NCBI RefSeq assembly: GCF_020829495.1
Contig: NZ_JAIVFQ010000020.1
Coordinates: forward strand, 1-64,000
Source: Nostoc favosum CHAB5714
GTDB taxonomy: Bacteria; Cyanobacteriota; Cyanobacteriia; Cyanobacteriales; Nostocaceae
Direction of reading: 5' to 3'
Length of the DNA stretch: 64,000 bases
Every line of letters begins with the position of its first letter. The first letter of the stretch is position 1. The notes below the pieces were generated by a model. That model was not told where the DNA came from and ran no database searches. It saw nothing but the letters and a program-made list of their open reading frames with translations. This document shows, one piece after another, positions 17,140 through 27,000 of the stretch. The position numbers and the translations under genes are program-made.

Positions 17140-18261
17140 TCAGTTTCCAAGACCTTGAAATTTCAAGAGTGGATCACCTAGTAGAGTCAAGCTTAAGATA
17201 TTTTTGTCATCAAAGGGATTCTGGGAAAGTTGAAAACGCTTGGTTTCGCGTAATGCCTCGCCAAAACGATAACGATTGGCTAGTATGTTATAGATTAAGC
17301 GATCAAAGAGTGCATCAATTCCGGTTGTACCAGAAGGCGCTCCTTCAGGCACAGTATATGAATAACTTTTAGCTGTACATCCAAAGAAAGCTAGCGTACC
17401 TCGCTCCAGTGCGCAAAGTGCTAGACTATTATTTAATGTGGCTTGATGATGAATCGCTGCACCATGACAGGCTTCGCACAAAATTACACAAGCAGTTAGG
17501 TCAAGTTTTTGCATGAGTTTATGATCTATCACTTCAGGGTAGCGCGAGAGCCCAGCAATCTGATGTTGCCCCCACCAACTTGGTTTATTTCGATGACCAT
17601 GTAAGTTAATGTAGATGAGTGCCTGTTGTGGAAAGTTGGTGGCTTCGATCACTTTCATACCTGGTATTGCACTGATTTTAAGGGTTAATGGAGGAGAAAA
17701 CGATAGGGTTTGAACTGTTTTATCAAGCCGAGCATAAACACGTTTTGAGGCAGGTCGCCACGTTTCTGTTGAAAAACCAGCGCATTTTGGGGTAAACGGA
17801 ATCCCACCCTTGCGATGCATTTCTGCAGCTTGATGAAGTTGTTTTATTAGAAATTGTCCTCCATCTGTGTCAGCGTCTGGGAAGCGTCCAACAGCTATTT
17901 CAGGCCAATGCTCAATCTCGTTTTCCTTAAAGTCAACATAATAACTATCCGACAAGATGTCACCATCAAGCACTTTATCGGGCGTTGAATCGGGTAAGCG
18001 GTAGAATGGAATGATATCGTCTCCACCTATGAATACGATATATTTTGATAAATGTTCAGAGCAAAGCCTTTTAAAGATTTGCTTTAAAACATTTGGATTT
18101 TCATGCTCAGGGGTTATTTGATCCAATAAAAAAATATCCGCATCAATTGCTACAAAATTCAGCACATCTAAATAAGTATCGATGGCAGCTTGAATAGATT
18201 GCCATGCCTGTTGCCCATGCTTCTGGATAAGCTTAAAGCGATTTGTAAATACTAGCTCCAA
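17140..18261 (-). CDS. C25 (gingipain)-like caspase-fold protein
   Basis: First gene of the operon, 373 residues. Family landmarks in order: YIVFIGGDDIIPFY (74-87), SDSYYVD (104-110), PEIAVGRFP (120-128), the histidine motif NLHGHRN (H221, H223), the cysteine motif CEACHGAA (C265), GTLAFFGCTAKSYSY, and the closing SLTLLGDPLLKF. This order matches peptidase family C25 and its caspase-fold relatives. Gingipains are secreted, but no signal peptide is present here, so this one acts in the cytoplasm. H223 and C265 are the likely dyad. It could process the co-encoded proteins or act as the upstream trigger of the two CHAT proteases. Confidence 0.75.
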   Translation of the reverse strand: MELVFTNRFKLIQKHGQQAWQSIQAAIDTYLDVLNFVAIDADIFLLDQITPEHENPNVLKQIFKRLCSEHLSKYIVFIGGDDIIPFYRLPDSTPDKVLDGDILSDSYYVDFKENEIEHWPEIAVGRFPDADTDGGQFLIKQLHQAAEMHRKGGIPFTPKCAGFSTETWRPASKRVYARLDKTVQTLSFSPPLTLKISAIPGMKVIEATNFPQQALIYINLHGHRNKPSWWGQHQIAGLSRYPEVIDHKLMQKLDLTACVILCEACHGAAIHHQATLNNSLALCALERGTLAFFGCTAKSYSYTVPEGAPSGTTGIDALFDRLIYNILANRYRFGEALRETKRFQLSQNPFDDKNILSLTLLGDPLLKFQGLGN

Positions 18262-18519
18262 CTTATGTTCCTCCGAACTCGCATAATTACTTTGCTACTT
18301 CAAAATTCATAATTTCTCCTTTGCAAGTAGTTTAGCAGGACTTTTTTGTAAACAAGTGTTTCAAACTATTTAGCCAACAATTGAATCGATTGGTATAACT
18401 ATTTATTATGCCTTAGATCTTGCACCTAGAAATATGAATGTCAAATCCTTAACTACGTGCCAGAGGAATCATGTGTGCAAGAAAGAGTAAAACAGAAGAC
18501 ACTAGGGCGTGTTTTCAAA

Positions 18520-18790
18520 CTATAACAAAATGGAGGCGATCGCGATCATGGCAGTATAATTAATTGACTGCAAGTTTTTCATATCGGGTGGCAATACGAC
18601 GAAATTGTTTGAGTCGGTTGATAGCGCGCTCAACAACGTTGCGTTGACGGTAGATTTCACGACTAAATGGGCCGCGTCGCTGTTCATTTGAGAGTCGTGG
18701 AATAGTGAAGCGGATACCACGGCGGCGAAGGTAATTACGTATTCTCCGACCTGTGTAACCTTTATCTCCAAAAATAATAGCTAGAACACA
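18520..18790 (-). pseudogene. IS5-type transposase C-terminal remnant
   Basis: The minus strand reads IFGDKGYTGRRIRNYLRRRG, then IRFTIPR, ERAINRLKQFRRIATRYEKLAVN: the end of a DDE transposase of the IS5 group, including the last catalytic region (E in VVERAINRLK). A stop follows AVN. If four bases of a duplicated AATT near 18556-18564 are ignored, the frame continues YTAMIAIASILL to a stop at 18520, as intact relatives do. The first two thirds of the gene and both terminal repeats are missing. Residues before IFGDKG do not match a transposase. Inactive. Confidence 0.85.
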
Positions 18791-19202
18791 GGACACACTC
18801 AAAATTGAAAAACTACAGGAGAGTAAAAAATTAGGGAGGCATAAAATTATCAAGGTGCTGCCACACGAATTTAGCTTTCTGTCTCAAACTGCAAACATAA
18901 CCACAATGGCAAACATGAAGAATGTTACTACTGATTCAGCGTTAAGCAAGAAGTAATCAATAAGTCAGTATATTTTTTCGCATACTTAAATTATGGCATT
19001 AGGTTCAATAAGGCTTTATTAAGAATAAACTAAGTAAAATTTCTATGAGTAAGTATTTTTAAATACTGATAAATTGTTAGTATAAATTAGAAATTTGTTG
19101 AATAAATTACCGATAAAAAGAAAGTAAAATTAAATTTTACGGGTATTTTAGTGCCAAAAAGTGAAAATTTATCTTTAATTTTATAAGTTTAATTGTTCAT
19201 AT
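18791..19202. other. AT-rich region upstream of the polyvalent gene
   Basis: No gene is seen. From about 18960 the sequence is very AT-rich and probably contains the promoter of the giant gene. No ribosome site stands out before the ATG at 19203 (AATTGTTCATATATG). Confidence 0.4.
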
Positions 19203-22200
19203 ATGACAATTCAAGCTAAACATTTTGACACTAGATTAAATCAATGGATTTATACAGATGGTAATACAAATAATCCAGATTCGCTGTTAAAGGAAGAACT
19301 TAATAATACCCTATTAGAATATTTCTTTCCTGAGGTAAACTTTTCGTTCGGGCATATGGACGAAAAGTCTACTGTGGAACAATTAATTAATCATCCTGAA
19401 GGTCATAAATTATTATTATCATCAAAAACTCGGTTGTTATATGGCCCCGAAGAATGTCTAGATACAATTAGACAATTATGCCCTGATAACAAAGATAGAG
19501 GTGCTTACGGGTCTATATTTCTTGGTTCATGTAGAAATGCTGTCAATAAAGAGTTAAACATCCTAATAGTTGATGATAATAATGGTGAAAATGGCGGCAT
19601 TATCAGTAATGACCAGACATATCGGCTCACAGGAGACTGTTACGGACAAATATCAAAAGACCTGTATCACGAATTAACTAAGCATCAAAAAGGTGATAAA
19701 TATCGAGTAATTCAGCACCGCTTCGGTTGGACTGAGCGAGACGGAGATGATAATCAATACCGCTTTGGTAAAGGTACATTACGCCCTGCTAACCTTGAGC
19801 AAATCCTCAATTATCAAAACTCGAATAACTCAACTAAAATTGACCTAATTCTTCCCTTATCTGCGTTCAAGGGAACTGATAAAGACAATCCTAATGGCCC
19901 GACTAAGCCTCAAATTAAACCTGGATTGTACAGGCAAAATATCTGGCTAGGTGAAAAATCACAATCTGAACTCGGCAAGACAGCTATCTCGCAGTTACTC
20001 GCTTCATTCCCTAACGGACTGAAAGACTTTACTGAACAATTAGAACTTGAAGCCAAAAAGCTTAAAGAAGCACAGGATGATCCTCGGCAACTTGCACAAC
20101 TTTACTGCGAAAAGTACGAGAAACGGAAAGCCTTTTTAGAAGAACAAGCAACCACACTAGAAGAACAAGCAGCAGAAGATCCAACAGTAGCAGAAAAATT
20201 AGAAACTTTGCGCTCGCGCATTGCTACTGACTCGTTTATTTACAAACTCATCAAAGCTGACCTGCAAGAAAAGGGGCAACTTCTCGAAACTGAGAAAGTA
20301 CAGCGCGAACTTGCCCGGTTCGTCCAAAACGAGTGGAAAGAAATCGCCATCGGCAAAACGTTAACGTTTGAGAGAGCAATGGTCATTCCCTCCAAAGACC
20401 TGCAAAATGGGGAAATCTGCATCCCGCATTATCAAGATGGGGAAGAAGTTCTCAACTTCCGCTCCCCTTTCCTCAACTCAAATGGTCTATGCGTCTCAAC
20501 TAACAAAATTGTAGAAGACATCCTTGGGCCTGATGATCAACCTCTAGCAGGTACCATCGCTGTCTCGGACGAAACAAGCGATCGCATTTATAACCGTCTA
20601 AACGAGCAAATTAAATCTGCCCTACCCGAAGCCCAAAGTAAAAATATTCAGTTAGAAGGTATTGAAAATTACTTAGATAAAAATATCGGCAAGCTCGAAA
20701 CTAAAGAGAAAATCGAGTTTACCAACAAATTTAATGAGTATATTTCAGAACTAGAGTCAGCTGGTTACGAGCTAGAAATTTTTCCTCAAGAGTCCGAACA
20801 AGAGCGTCAGGCACGCGACTACGATGGTGATTGTATTGGCTTTGAGCGGGCAAGCAGGTATCCAAACCTCACTGCGGAGGCAAGGGAGCGCAACCTGCCT
20901 GAAAACGCTTACGATCCAACTGTTAAACTCAAAAAACAATCTTTTTACCAGGAAGATGGCAGTCAGCCGGAATTTGAAGAAATCGCCATACACATGAGCG
21001 ATGGCATTAGTGTCGGTGTTATCAACAATCACCTTACCTCAATCGAAGCGTTAGAGTCAGAAATTACTATCCTGAAAAACTATGGTAGTGAAAAAGACCA
21101 AATTGAGTACGTACAGCAGGTAGCCAAACACTATGAAGATTTATTTACAACAGAAGCCTGGGCAAAATCCAAGGATATTGAAGGGAAGGAGGTTCCGACC
21201 AAGTATCGCGGTTACATGGAAGAGTTTATCAAAACTGTTCGGCAAGAACCCCTAAACCAGGTCAGTATACTGGTGGCAATGAATACTAACATTAAGATAT
21301 ACCGCGAAATGATTGCTGAGGCAGCATTTCAAAACCAAATTGCAGTTGACCTCTTCAAAAGTGCCAAAAAACCCGAAATGGAAATTATCCGCAACAACAG
21401 TCGGATTCTCCACCGGGAAGTTAACTATATTAAGGATAAGAAGAAAGACGTTTATATTGACAATACAATTCAACCGACGGGATACTCGCCTGTTGAATTA
21501 CTAATTGCTCAAACCAACCAGTATTTTGAAAAAGCTCGTCTCGAATCGCGTGAAATCGCACAATTTCAAGCTTTATTTAAAGGTGTCGAGTTTTCTAACG
21601 AACAGCGATTAAGAGCTACTCTTGTCAAAAAAGAATTCGACAAATCCTTTAACCAAGCGAGTCAGCTATCTAGACAAAGAGAAACTGAAAAAGGGCCGTC
21701 TGCAAATATTACCCTTGCTAACGGCAATCAAGTAAGTGTAACTAACCTTTTACAGTATGACAACGAATTTATCTGGAAAGCGAATAAAATTACGATCAAG
21801 CTATCAGAAATATCTGAGGAGAAGCGCAACAGTAACCGCCCGCATAAATATGTAGTTTATGCCCAAATTAACGATGAGACTGAGAACGGTAAACCCAAGT
21901 TTAGGGCATTAGGAACACTTGCTAAGGAGCAAGAAAACAAACCCGAAGAGATAGGAATTGCACTTGGACAGGAAGTAACGTCTAACAAAATAGCCTTTCA
22001 AGCTGAACTAAGTGAAGGTCAAATTAAACTTCTTTACCAAAAAGCCTACCAGATAGCAGAAGAATTTTACAATTCAATTCCAGAAGGACAAAAGTTAGCA
22101 ATGGCAGCTGCTACTTGGGCAGTATCAACTACTCGTGAGAGTAGTAATGATAAAGGTAGCGATTACCAAAAGAAAGTTTCTAATTTCGCCTTTGCTGCCT

Positions 22201-25200
22201 TTCCTGAAGAGATTATCAGTCAGTTAGACACACTCAGATTTAATGAGTTTAGTATCACTGGCTTCGACAGGAGTAGTGAATTATTTCATGAAAATAAACC
22301 TCAAAATATTCGATTTAATCTAGCTGAAGATGGAAAAAGTGTCATTGAACTCCAGAACCAGGAAGGTAATTACGAAACATTTGGAAATATAGAACAAAGT
22401 AACGCCCGACTACCAATTGGTACTACTGCTATTGCTAGCGTTGAAAAAGGTGAAGTATATACCACCTCTGTTACAACCAAAGTACCCGGACTACCAGAAC
22501 TTACATTTAAAGTAGGTGAAGTTAATAAGTTTGGAAATTCCCAAAGGTTTAATAATGAACCTGTAATGTTAACAATCGAAAAAGTTGACCTTATTCGTGA
22601 AGACTATAGCATTTATCTTCAAAATGGTAATAAACCTGAGAAACTAGGCAACATTGATAAGGAATCAATCAAAGAGGGTATTGCTGAAGGTTGGCTAGCA
22701 GAAAAACCCGGTAATGGGCAACAGTTACAGCTTAAAATTCAAACCATCATCACCGGACAAAATGCCTATGCAATAGCAGAGACATCTAACGGAAATTTTT
22801 TACGAATTAATATTACTAATCCAAAGTACAAGAAACAGGAGATTAGCAACCAAGCATTTAAAGAAACTTTAGTTAGAGCATTTGATAAAAAGCACGTTTA
22901 TATTGCTAAAATTGGCGATCAATCACTCGGTATTATTGGTCAGCATACTGAACGCCTCGAAGCCGAGTTAAATAGAGAGAATGTACAAAGACAGTGGCAA
23001 AGGAAAGAAAGTAGCACTATACAAAAACTAATTGATACGGGTATTATTCGCTTAAACCAACAACGAACTAGTATCCCTGTACAGATTACCAGTAATGAAA
23101 GTACCTGTAAAATAACTATTAATCCAGAAACAGTACAGTATCCCAACAAATGGGTTAAGCGCAGTCAGCTTATCAGTAATGAACAGCCTGTCAGAAACGA
23201 ACAGCAAGAAAAACGCAACCAAATACTCGGTAAAATTAACGAACGTCCTACAATCATATTCCAAGATAAAGAACAAAACTTAGTAGGTATTTTAGGATTA
23301 GCAGTTGATGAAAATATAACTGAAAAAACCAAAAAGTATCTAGAAAAAGTAGGAGTATCATACGAACACCTTCCTGGATCACAAGCTCGGTTAGAAACCA
23401 AAAAAGGTATGACTGTATTCGTACTCGATGAAACTACTATTAGTGACGAACTAAAACAAACCTTTATTGACCGGGCTGGTGGTAATATCAAGAGTGCAAA
23501 TACATCATCACAACCCACTCCAATCATTCCAGAACAAACTGTATATTTTTATAACCCAAACCAACAATATACTTCTCCAGATGGATCGCAGGTAGAAACT
23601 AAAGAAGCTCTCGGATTAGTTGTTCCGGCACAAAACGCGATCGCTGTAACTACTTGGCTAGAATCAAAATCTACTGAAAATCATTATTTTATTGAGAGTA
23701 ACACAGCTACATTTATTTTTAATAAAAATGAGATTAGTGAAAAAATAAACGAAGAATTAAATAGTTTACTTGGAGAACCGATTAATATCGGTGAAGTTGA
23801 GGGATTTGACCGCTATGAACAGCTTAGTGCAGAGTTAAATCAAAAAGTTGCGACTGAAGGTAGTCGTTTAGAATTAAACCAAATTCCAGAAGATAGTGAG
23901 TACAAAAAAGCTCTACAAGCACTACCTAACCGTCCCAGAGAGCTTAATCAAGAAGATTCTCCAGTACCAATTATTCCTGCGAAAGCTGTACCAGAAAAGA
24001 ATATAACTAACATTCAATCAAATATTAACGCCAAAATTGCAGGAATTTCACAAATTTATCAAAACTCAGTTGAAACACAAGTATCAAAAAACACAAAACT
24101 AGAACCTAAAAACCAAGCAATATTACTACCAAACTCGCGTCAAGCCGATCAAACTAAAGCTATCGAAATATTGGGTAAGGTAAGCGACGAAAAAGTAGAA
24201 CAATTGCGATCGCACCTTGAAACCCACCTCAAACCTGTACTTGAAAACGATAAATCTAACTACGCACTACTGAGACAAGTCGCATGGGTCGGTGCAAAAT
24301 GGGATTTAAAAGACAAAGACTTCAAGCCAGGGGTACAGGACGACAAATTAATGGAACTTGTCAAGCAGGTATATCCTGATGCTGGCATTGTGCTAGTCAC
24401 TTATTCCGAGAACCCCGGTGCTGGCATCAACTACCACCGCGATGACTCCTACGCCGCGACGGAAGCCCGCAGCATTAATATCGGAAATTCTGATTGGGGG
24501 TATCGCGCTGCAAAGGAACGAATGGCATGGACTAGGGAGGAGAATCAGGACGCACCATACCAAGAGTTTAAACTTGAGTCGGGTACAGTAACCCGCTTTA
24601 ACTGCAAGAACGAACACGCTGCCCTCAATACTGAGGCTGGCAGATGGTCTATCAACATCTGGTCAATTAAAAATGACCTGGGCAGAGAAAACAGCGTTCG
24701 CCAAAAATTTGAGAACTTCCTCGCCTCAAACCAACCTCCTCATGCGGTAGTCCAAAGCAACAGCGACCTCACCATCAAAACTAACGAGTGGACACCAGGG
24801 GGAGAAATTAAAGTAGAACGCAGTTATACCAGCCTCAGAGAAGTCACCCGAAACATACCCTCACACTCTTCAAACCAAGCAACTGTAGAAGAAATTATCG
24901 CCATCGGGAATTCCACTGCGGCACGCGCTGCTAACCCTCAGATTCCAGACAACCCGACTATATCTGGAAAACCAGTACCAATGGTTTATTCGCTGCATCT
25001 GCACGGCGAACCTTCCAAAGTACCAGCTAATACAACTATCGATGCCATGCGCGGACACGGTAGGATACACACCACCAGAGGTGTAGACTACCAAAAAACT
25101 TATGGTGTCAAAGAGGGAGATATTGCGATCGCTCAAGGTAAAAACGGCGAGCAAGTTGCTTTCCGAGTGGGTAAGCAGTACAAAATTACCCCCGAAATGA

Positions 25201-26993
25201 TTCAAGATCCAAGTTACCAGCAAGCCTGGGCGAAATGGGAAAAGCATTCATCTAAAGAACTTACCCAAACCCAGGCGAGTAAGAGTCAGGTATATGGCTT
25301 ATTCATGGAGCCGCTAGGGGATTATGTCAATGGCAAAATTGTTCCGTTCCCAACCATCCAAAAACAACCCGCAACACCAGTAAATATCAGCCCCGACTCC
25401 AAAGATGGGCTTGGAGTAGCACTCAGCCTTGCCACTGCACTCGCAAAAGAACAAGGCAAGCTGCAAAACGATTACCAAGTTTCAGTCAATAATAATCCAG
25501 AAGCCCCTGCTGGACAGTATGGAGTAGAAACCCATGTCCAAAAACCTGAAGGAGTAGCATACGCATCCGCCGAACACGCATTTAACCATCAAAAGCAGTT
25601 GCATCCATCAGCTGATGAATACAAGTTAATGGTAGAAGTGCTTCAGGCTAAACTCGAACAACACCCCCGGCTAACTGAGGCGATCGCCAAACGCGGAGGA
25701 ACTGAGTGGCTGGAAAACTGTACGGCAGTTGCTACAACGGGGGGAACCCCCACAACGCACTGCCTCACCAATTTAACTAACGCCCAGGATAAACAGTGGG
25801 AGGGTAAGGGTAAAGAATCCGCATTTATTCAAGCCCTCAGCGAAGCATACAGCAATATAACTGAAAAGTCACAACAAACTACAGTACAAACCCAGCAGCA
25901 CAAGTCCGAACAGACTGATCGTCCGCTAACAAATCCACTATCCCAACTCGAACCTATAAACACTGCCGTCGCTGAACACATGAAAAAAGATATTGCGATG
26001 GCACAAATAGCTACCCAGTTTATCGGTAAATCAGCTGCGTCCCCCGAAACACCTTCAAGCACCCGTAATTACGAGCAAGCATGGGGAGAACGTGCCAACA
26101 CAGGAAATTACTCGAAAGACGACATTATTATGGTGTCTGGGTCTGGCCCGTGGCGCGGAGTGACAAGCGAGCAAATTGCTCAAACATTTGAAAATCACTA
26201 CAAACCTTTACTTAATAAAGCAATAGAAGCGAAAAGCTCTTTCATAGTCGGAAATGCACAAGGAAGTGACCAATTAGTTCAAAATTACCTTCAAGAAAAA
26301 GGGTACAAGGTAGAACAAACTTCCCAAGGATACGCTGTATTTAATTCTGTAGAAAATGCCCTAATTAGTACCAACACTATTTCTTACAATAAACAAGTAT
26401 TACATAACCCATTTATTACTAATGACAAGAGCATTTTCTCTCCACAACAAAGTCAACAACCAAATATTGACCAAGCACTCGCATCACCTTCAATACAGCA
26501 GGTTGGAGCGATGGATAACATTATCGAGCGGATGAAAGCTAATACAGTGCAAAATCTTCAAGACTGGTATGTAGCATCTGAAAAGCTCGGTAAATCAGAA
26601 ATATATCTCAAGATAATTCAGGAGGTAACTGATTTATACATCAAAGAAAATATCAGTCTTGAGAACGCTTTTAAGGCAATGGAGCGAGATATTAAGGAGC
26701 TAGAAAAAATTAATGAAATGACCAGTCTTGCCCAAAACTTAGTTAAAATTATTGGACAGGAAGATATCAATGGCATTATGTCAGTAAAAACAGAAAAATA
26801 CCAAATTGCTACAAAAGCCCAAGACAAAACTTACTTAGTTAAAAATAAAAATGACAACATATTATTATATGTCAAAGAAGGAAAAACCCAAGTAAGTAAC
26901 ATCAGTGATGAAACATTACAAGATTTTCAACTCATGAATTCTCGTATCAATAATGCTCTCAAAGATGTCAAAAAAGATTTAGTGGAGAGGTAA
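19203..26993 (+). CDS. Giant polyvalent protein: two-barrel RNA polymerase-like, 2OG oxygenase, ASCH, NADAR and SLOG-like domains
   Basis: A 2,596-residue protein without signal peptide. Residues about 140-560 carry, in order, motifs like those of RDR/QDE-1/YonO-type single-chain RNA polymerases: DCYGQIS (145-151), HRFGW (172-176), FGKGTLRP (188-195), an FRSP-type first-barrel motif (419-422) and the catalytic DYDGD (539-543), the metal-binding loop of the second double-psi barrel. Residues about 1700-1825 form a 2OG-Fe(II) oxygenase: H1745-R-D1747, H1805, R1814. About 1925-2010 looks ASCH/PUA-like (HTTRG, GVKEGDIAIA). About 2098-2225 is NADAR-like (YASAEHAF with E2124; KQWEGKG from 2197). 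About 2305-2385 is SLOG-like (VSGSGPWRG; VGNAQGSD 2349-2356). The middle (600-1690) is unassigned. Such domain sets mark the polyvalent proteins of phages and conjugative elements, thought to act in recipient takeover or counter-defence. Confidence 0.75.
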   Translation: MTIQAKHFDTRLNQWIYTDGNTNNPDSLLKEELNNTLLEYFFPEVNFSFGHMDEKSTVEQLINHPEGHKLLLSSKTRLLYGPEECLDTIRQLCPDNKDRGAYGSIFLGSCRNAVNKELNILIVDDNNGENGGIISNDQTYRLTGDCYGQISKDLYHELTKHQKGDKYRVIQHRFGWTERDGDDNQYRFGKGTLRPANLEQILNYQNSNNSTKIDLILPLSAFKGTDKDNPNGPTKPQIKPGLYRQNIWLGEKSQSELGKTAISQLLASFPNGLKDFTEQLELEAKKLKEAQDDPRQLAQLYCEKYEKRKAFLEEQATTLEEQAAEDPTVAEKLETLRSRIATDSFIYKLIKADLQEKGQLLETEKVQRELARFVQNEWKEIAIGKTLTFERAMVIPSKDLQNGEICIPHYQDGEEVLNFRSPFLNSNGLCVSTNKIVEDILGPDDQPLAGTIAVSDETSDRIYNRLNEQIKSALPEAQSKNIQLEGIENYLDKNIGKLETKEKIEFTNKFNEYISELESAGYELEIFPQESEQERQARDYDGDCIGFERASRYPNLTAEARERNLPENAYDPTVKLKKQSFYQEDGSQPEFEEIAIHMSDGISVGVINNHLTSIEALESEITILKNYGSEKDQIEYVQQVAKHYEDLFTTEAWAKSKDIEGKEVPTKYRGYMEEFIKTVRQEPLNQVSILVAMNTNIKIYREMIAEAAFQNQIAVDLFKSAKKPEMEIIRNNSRILHREVNYIKDKKKDVYIDNTIQPTGYSPVELLIAQTNQYFEKARLESREIAQFQALFKGVEFSNEQRLRATLVKKEFDKSFNQASQLSRQRETEKGPSANITLANGNQVSVTNLLQYDNEFIWKANKITIKLSEISEEKRNSNRPHKYVVYAQINDETENGKPKFRALGTLAKEQENKPEEIGIALGQEVTSNKIAFQAELSEGQIKLLYQKAYQIAEEFYNSIPEGQKLAMAAATWAVSTTRESSNDKGSDYQKKVSNFAFAAFPEEIISQLDTLRFNEFSITGFDRSSELFHENKPQNIRFNLAEDGKSVIELQNQEGNYETFGNIEQSNARLPIGTTAIASVEKGEVYTTSVTTKVPGLPELTFKVGEVNKFGNSQRFNNEPVMLTIEKVDLIREDYSIYLQNGNKPEKLGNIDKESIKEGIAEGWLAEKPGNGQQLQLKIQTIITGQNAYAIAETSNGNFLRINITNPKYKKQEISNQAFKETLVRAFDKKHVYIAKIGDQSLGIIGQHTERLEAELNRENVQRQWQRKESSTIQKLIDTGIIRLNQQRTSIPVQITSNESTCKITINPETVQYPNKWVKRSQLISNEQPVRNEQQEKRNQILGKINERPTIIFQDKEQNLVGILGLAVDENITEKTKKYLEKVGVSYEHLPGSQARLETKKGMTVFVLDETTISDELKQTFIDRAGGNIKSANTSSQPTPIIPEQTVYFYNPNQQYTSPDGSQVETKEALGLVVPAQNAIAVTTWLESKSTENHYFIESNTATFIFNKNEISEKINEELNSLLGEPINIGEVEGFDRYEQLSAELNQKVATEGSRLELNQIPEDSEYKKALQALPNRPRELNQEDSPVPIIPAKAVPEKNITNIQSNINAKIAGISQIYQNSVETQVSKNTKLEPKNQAILLPNSRQADQTKAIEILGKVSDEKVEQLRSHLETHLKPVLENDKSNYALLRQVAWVGAKWDLKDKDFKPGVQDDKLMELVKQVYPDAGIVLVTYSENPGAGINYHRDDSYAATEARSINIGNSDWGYRAAKERMAWTREENQDAPYQEFKLESGTVTRFNCKNEHAALNTEAGRWSINIWSIKNDLGRENSVRQKFENFLASNQPPHAVVQSNSDLTIKTNEWTPGGEIKVERSYTSLREVTRNIPSHSSNQATVEEIIAIGNSTAARAANPQIPDNPTISGKPVPMVYSLHLHGEPSKVPANTTIDAMRGHGRIHTTRGVDYQKTYGVKEGDIAIAQGKNGEQVAFRVGKQYKITPEMIQDPSYQQAWAKWEKHSSKELTQTQASKSQVYGLFMEPLGDYVNGKIVPFPTIQKQPATPVNISPDSKDGLGVALSLATALAKEQGKLQNDYQVSVNNNPEAPAGQYGVETHVQKPEGVAYASAEHAFNHQKQLHPSADEYKLMVEVLQAKLEQHPRLTEAIAKRGGTEWLENCTAVATTGGTPTTHCLTNLTNAQDKQWEGKGKESAFIQALSEAYSNITEKSQQTTVQTQQHKSEQTDRPLTNPLSQLEPINTAVAEHMKKDIAMAQIATQFIGKSAASPETPSSTRNYEQAWGERANTGNYSKDDIIMVSGSGPWRGVTSEQIAQTFENHYKPLLNKAIEAKSSFIVGNAQGSDQLVQNYLQEKGYKVEQTSQGYAVFNSVENALISTNTISYNKQVLHNPFITNDKSIFSPQQSQQPNIDQALASPSIQQVGAMDNIIERMKANTVQNLQDWYVASEKLGKSEIYLKIIQEVTDLYIKENISLENAFKAMERDIKELEKINEMTSLAQNLVKIIGQEDINGIMSVKTEKYQIATKAQDKTYLVKNKNDNILLYVKEGKTQVSNISDETLQDFQLMNSRINNALKDVKKDLVER

Positions 26994-27000
26994 TTTTAGT

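Noticed and set aside
18520..18771. Minus-strand 83-codon frame starting MEIKVTQVGEY
   Set aside because: Only its last residues (NYTAMIAIASILL) are meaningful: they are the shifted end of the IS5-type transposase remnant.
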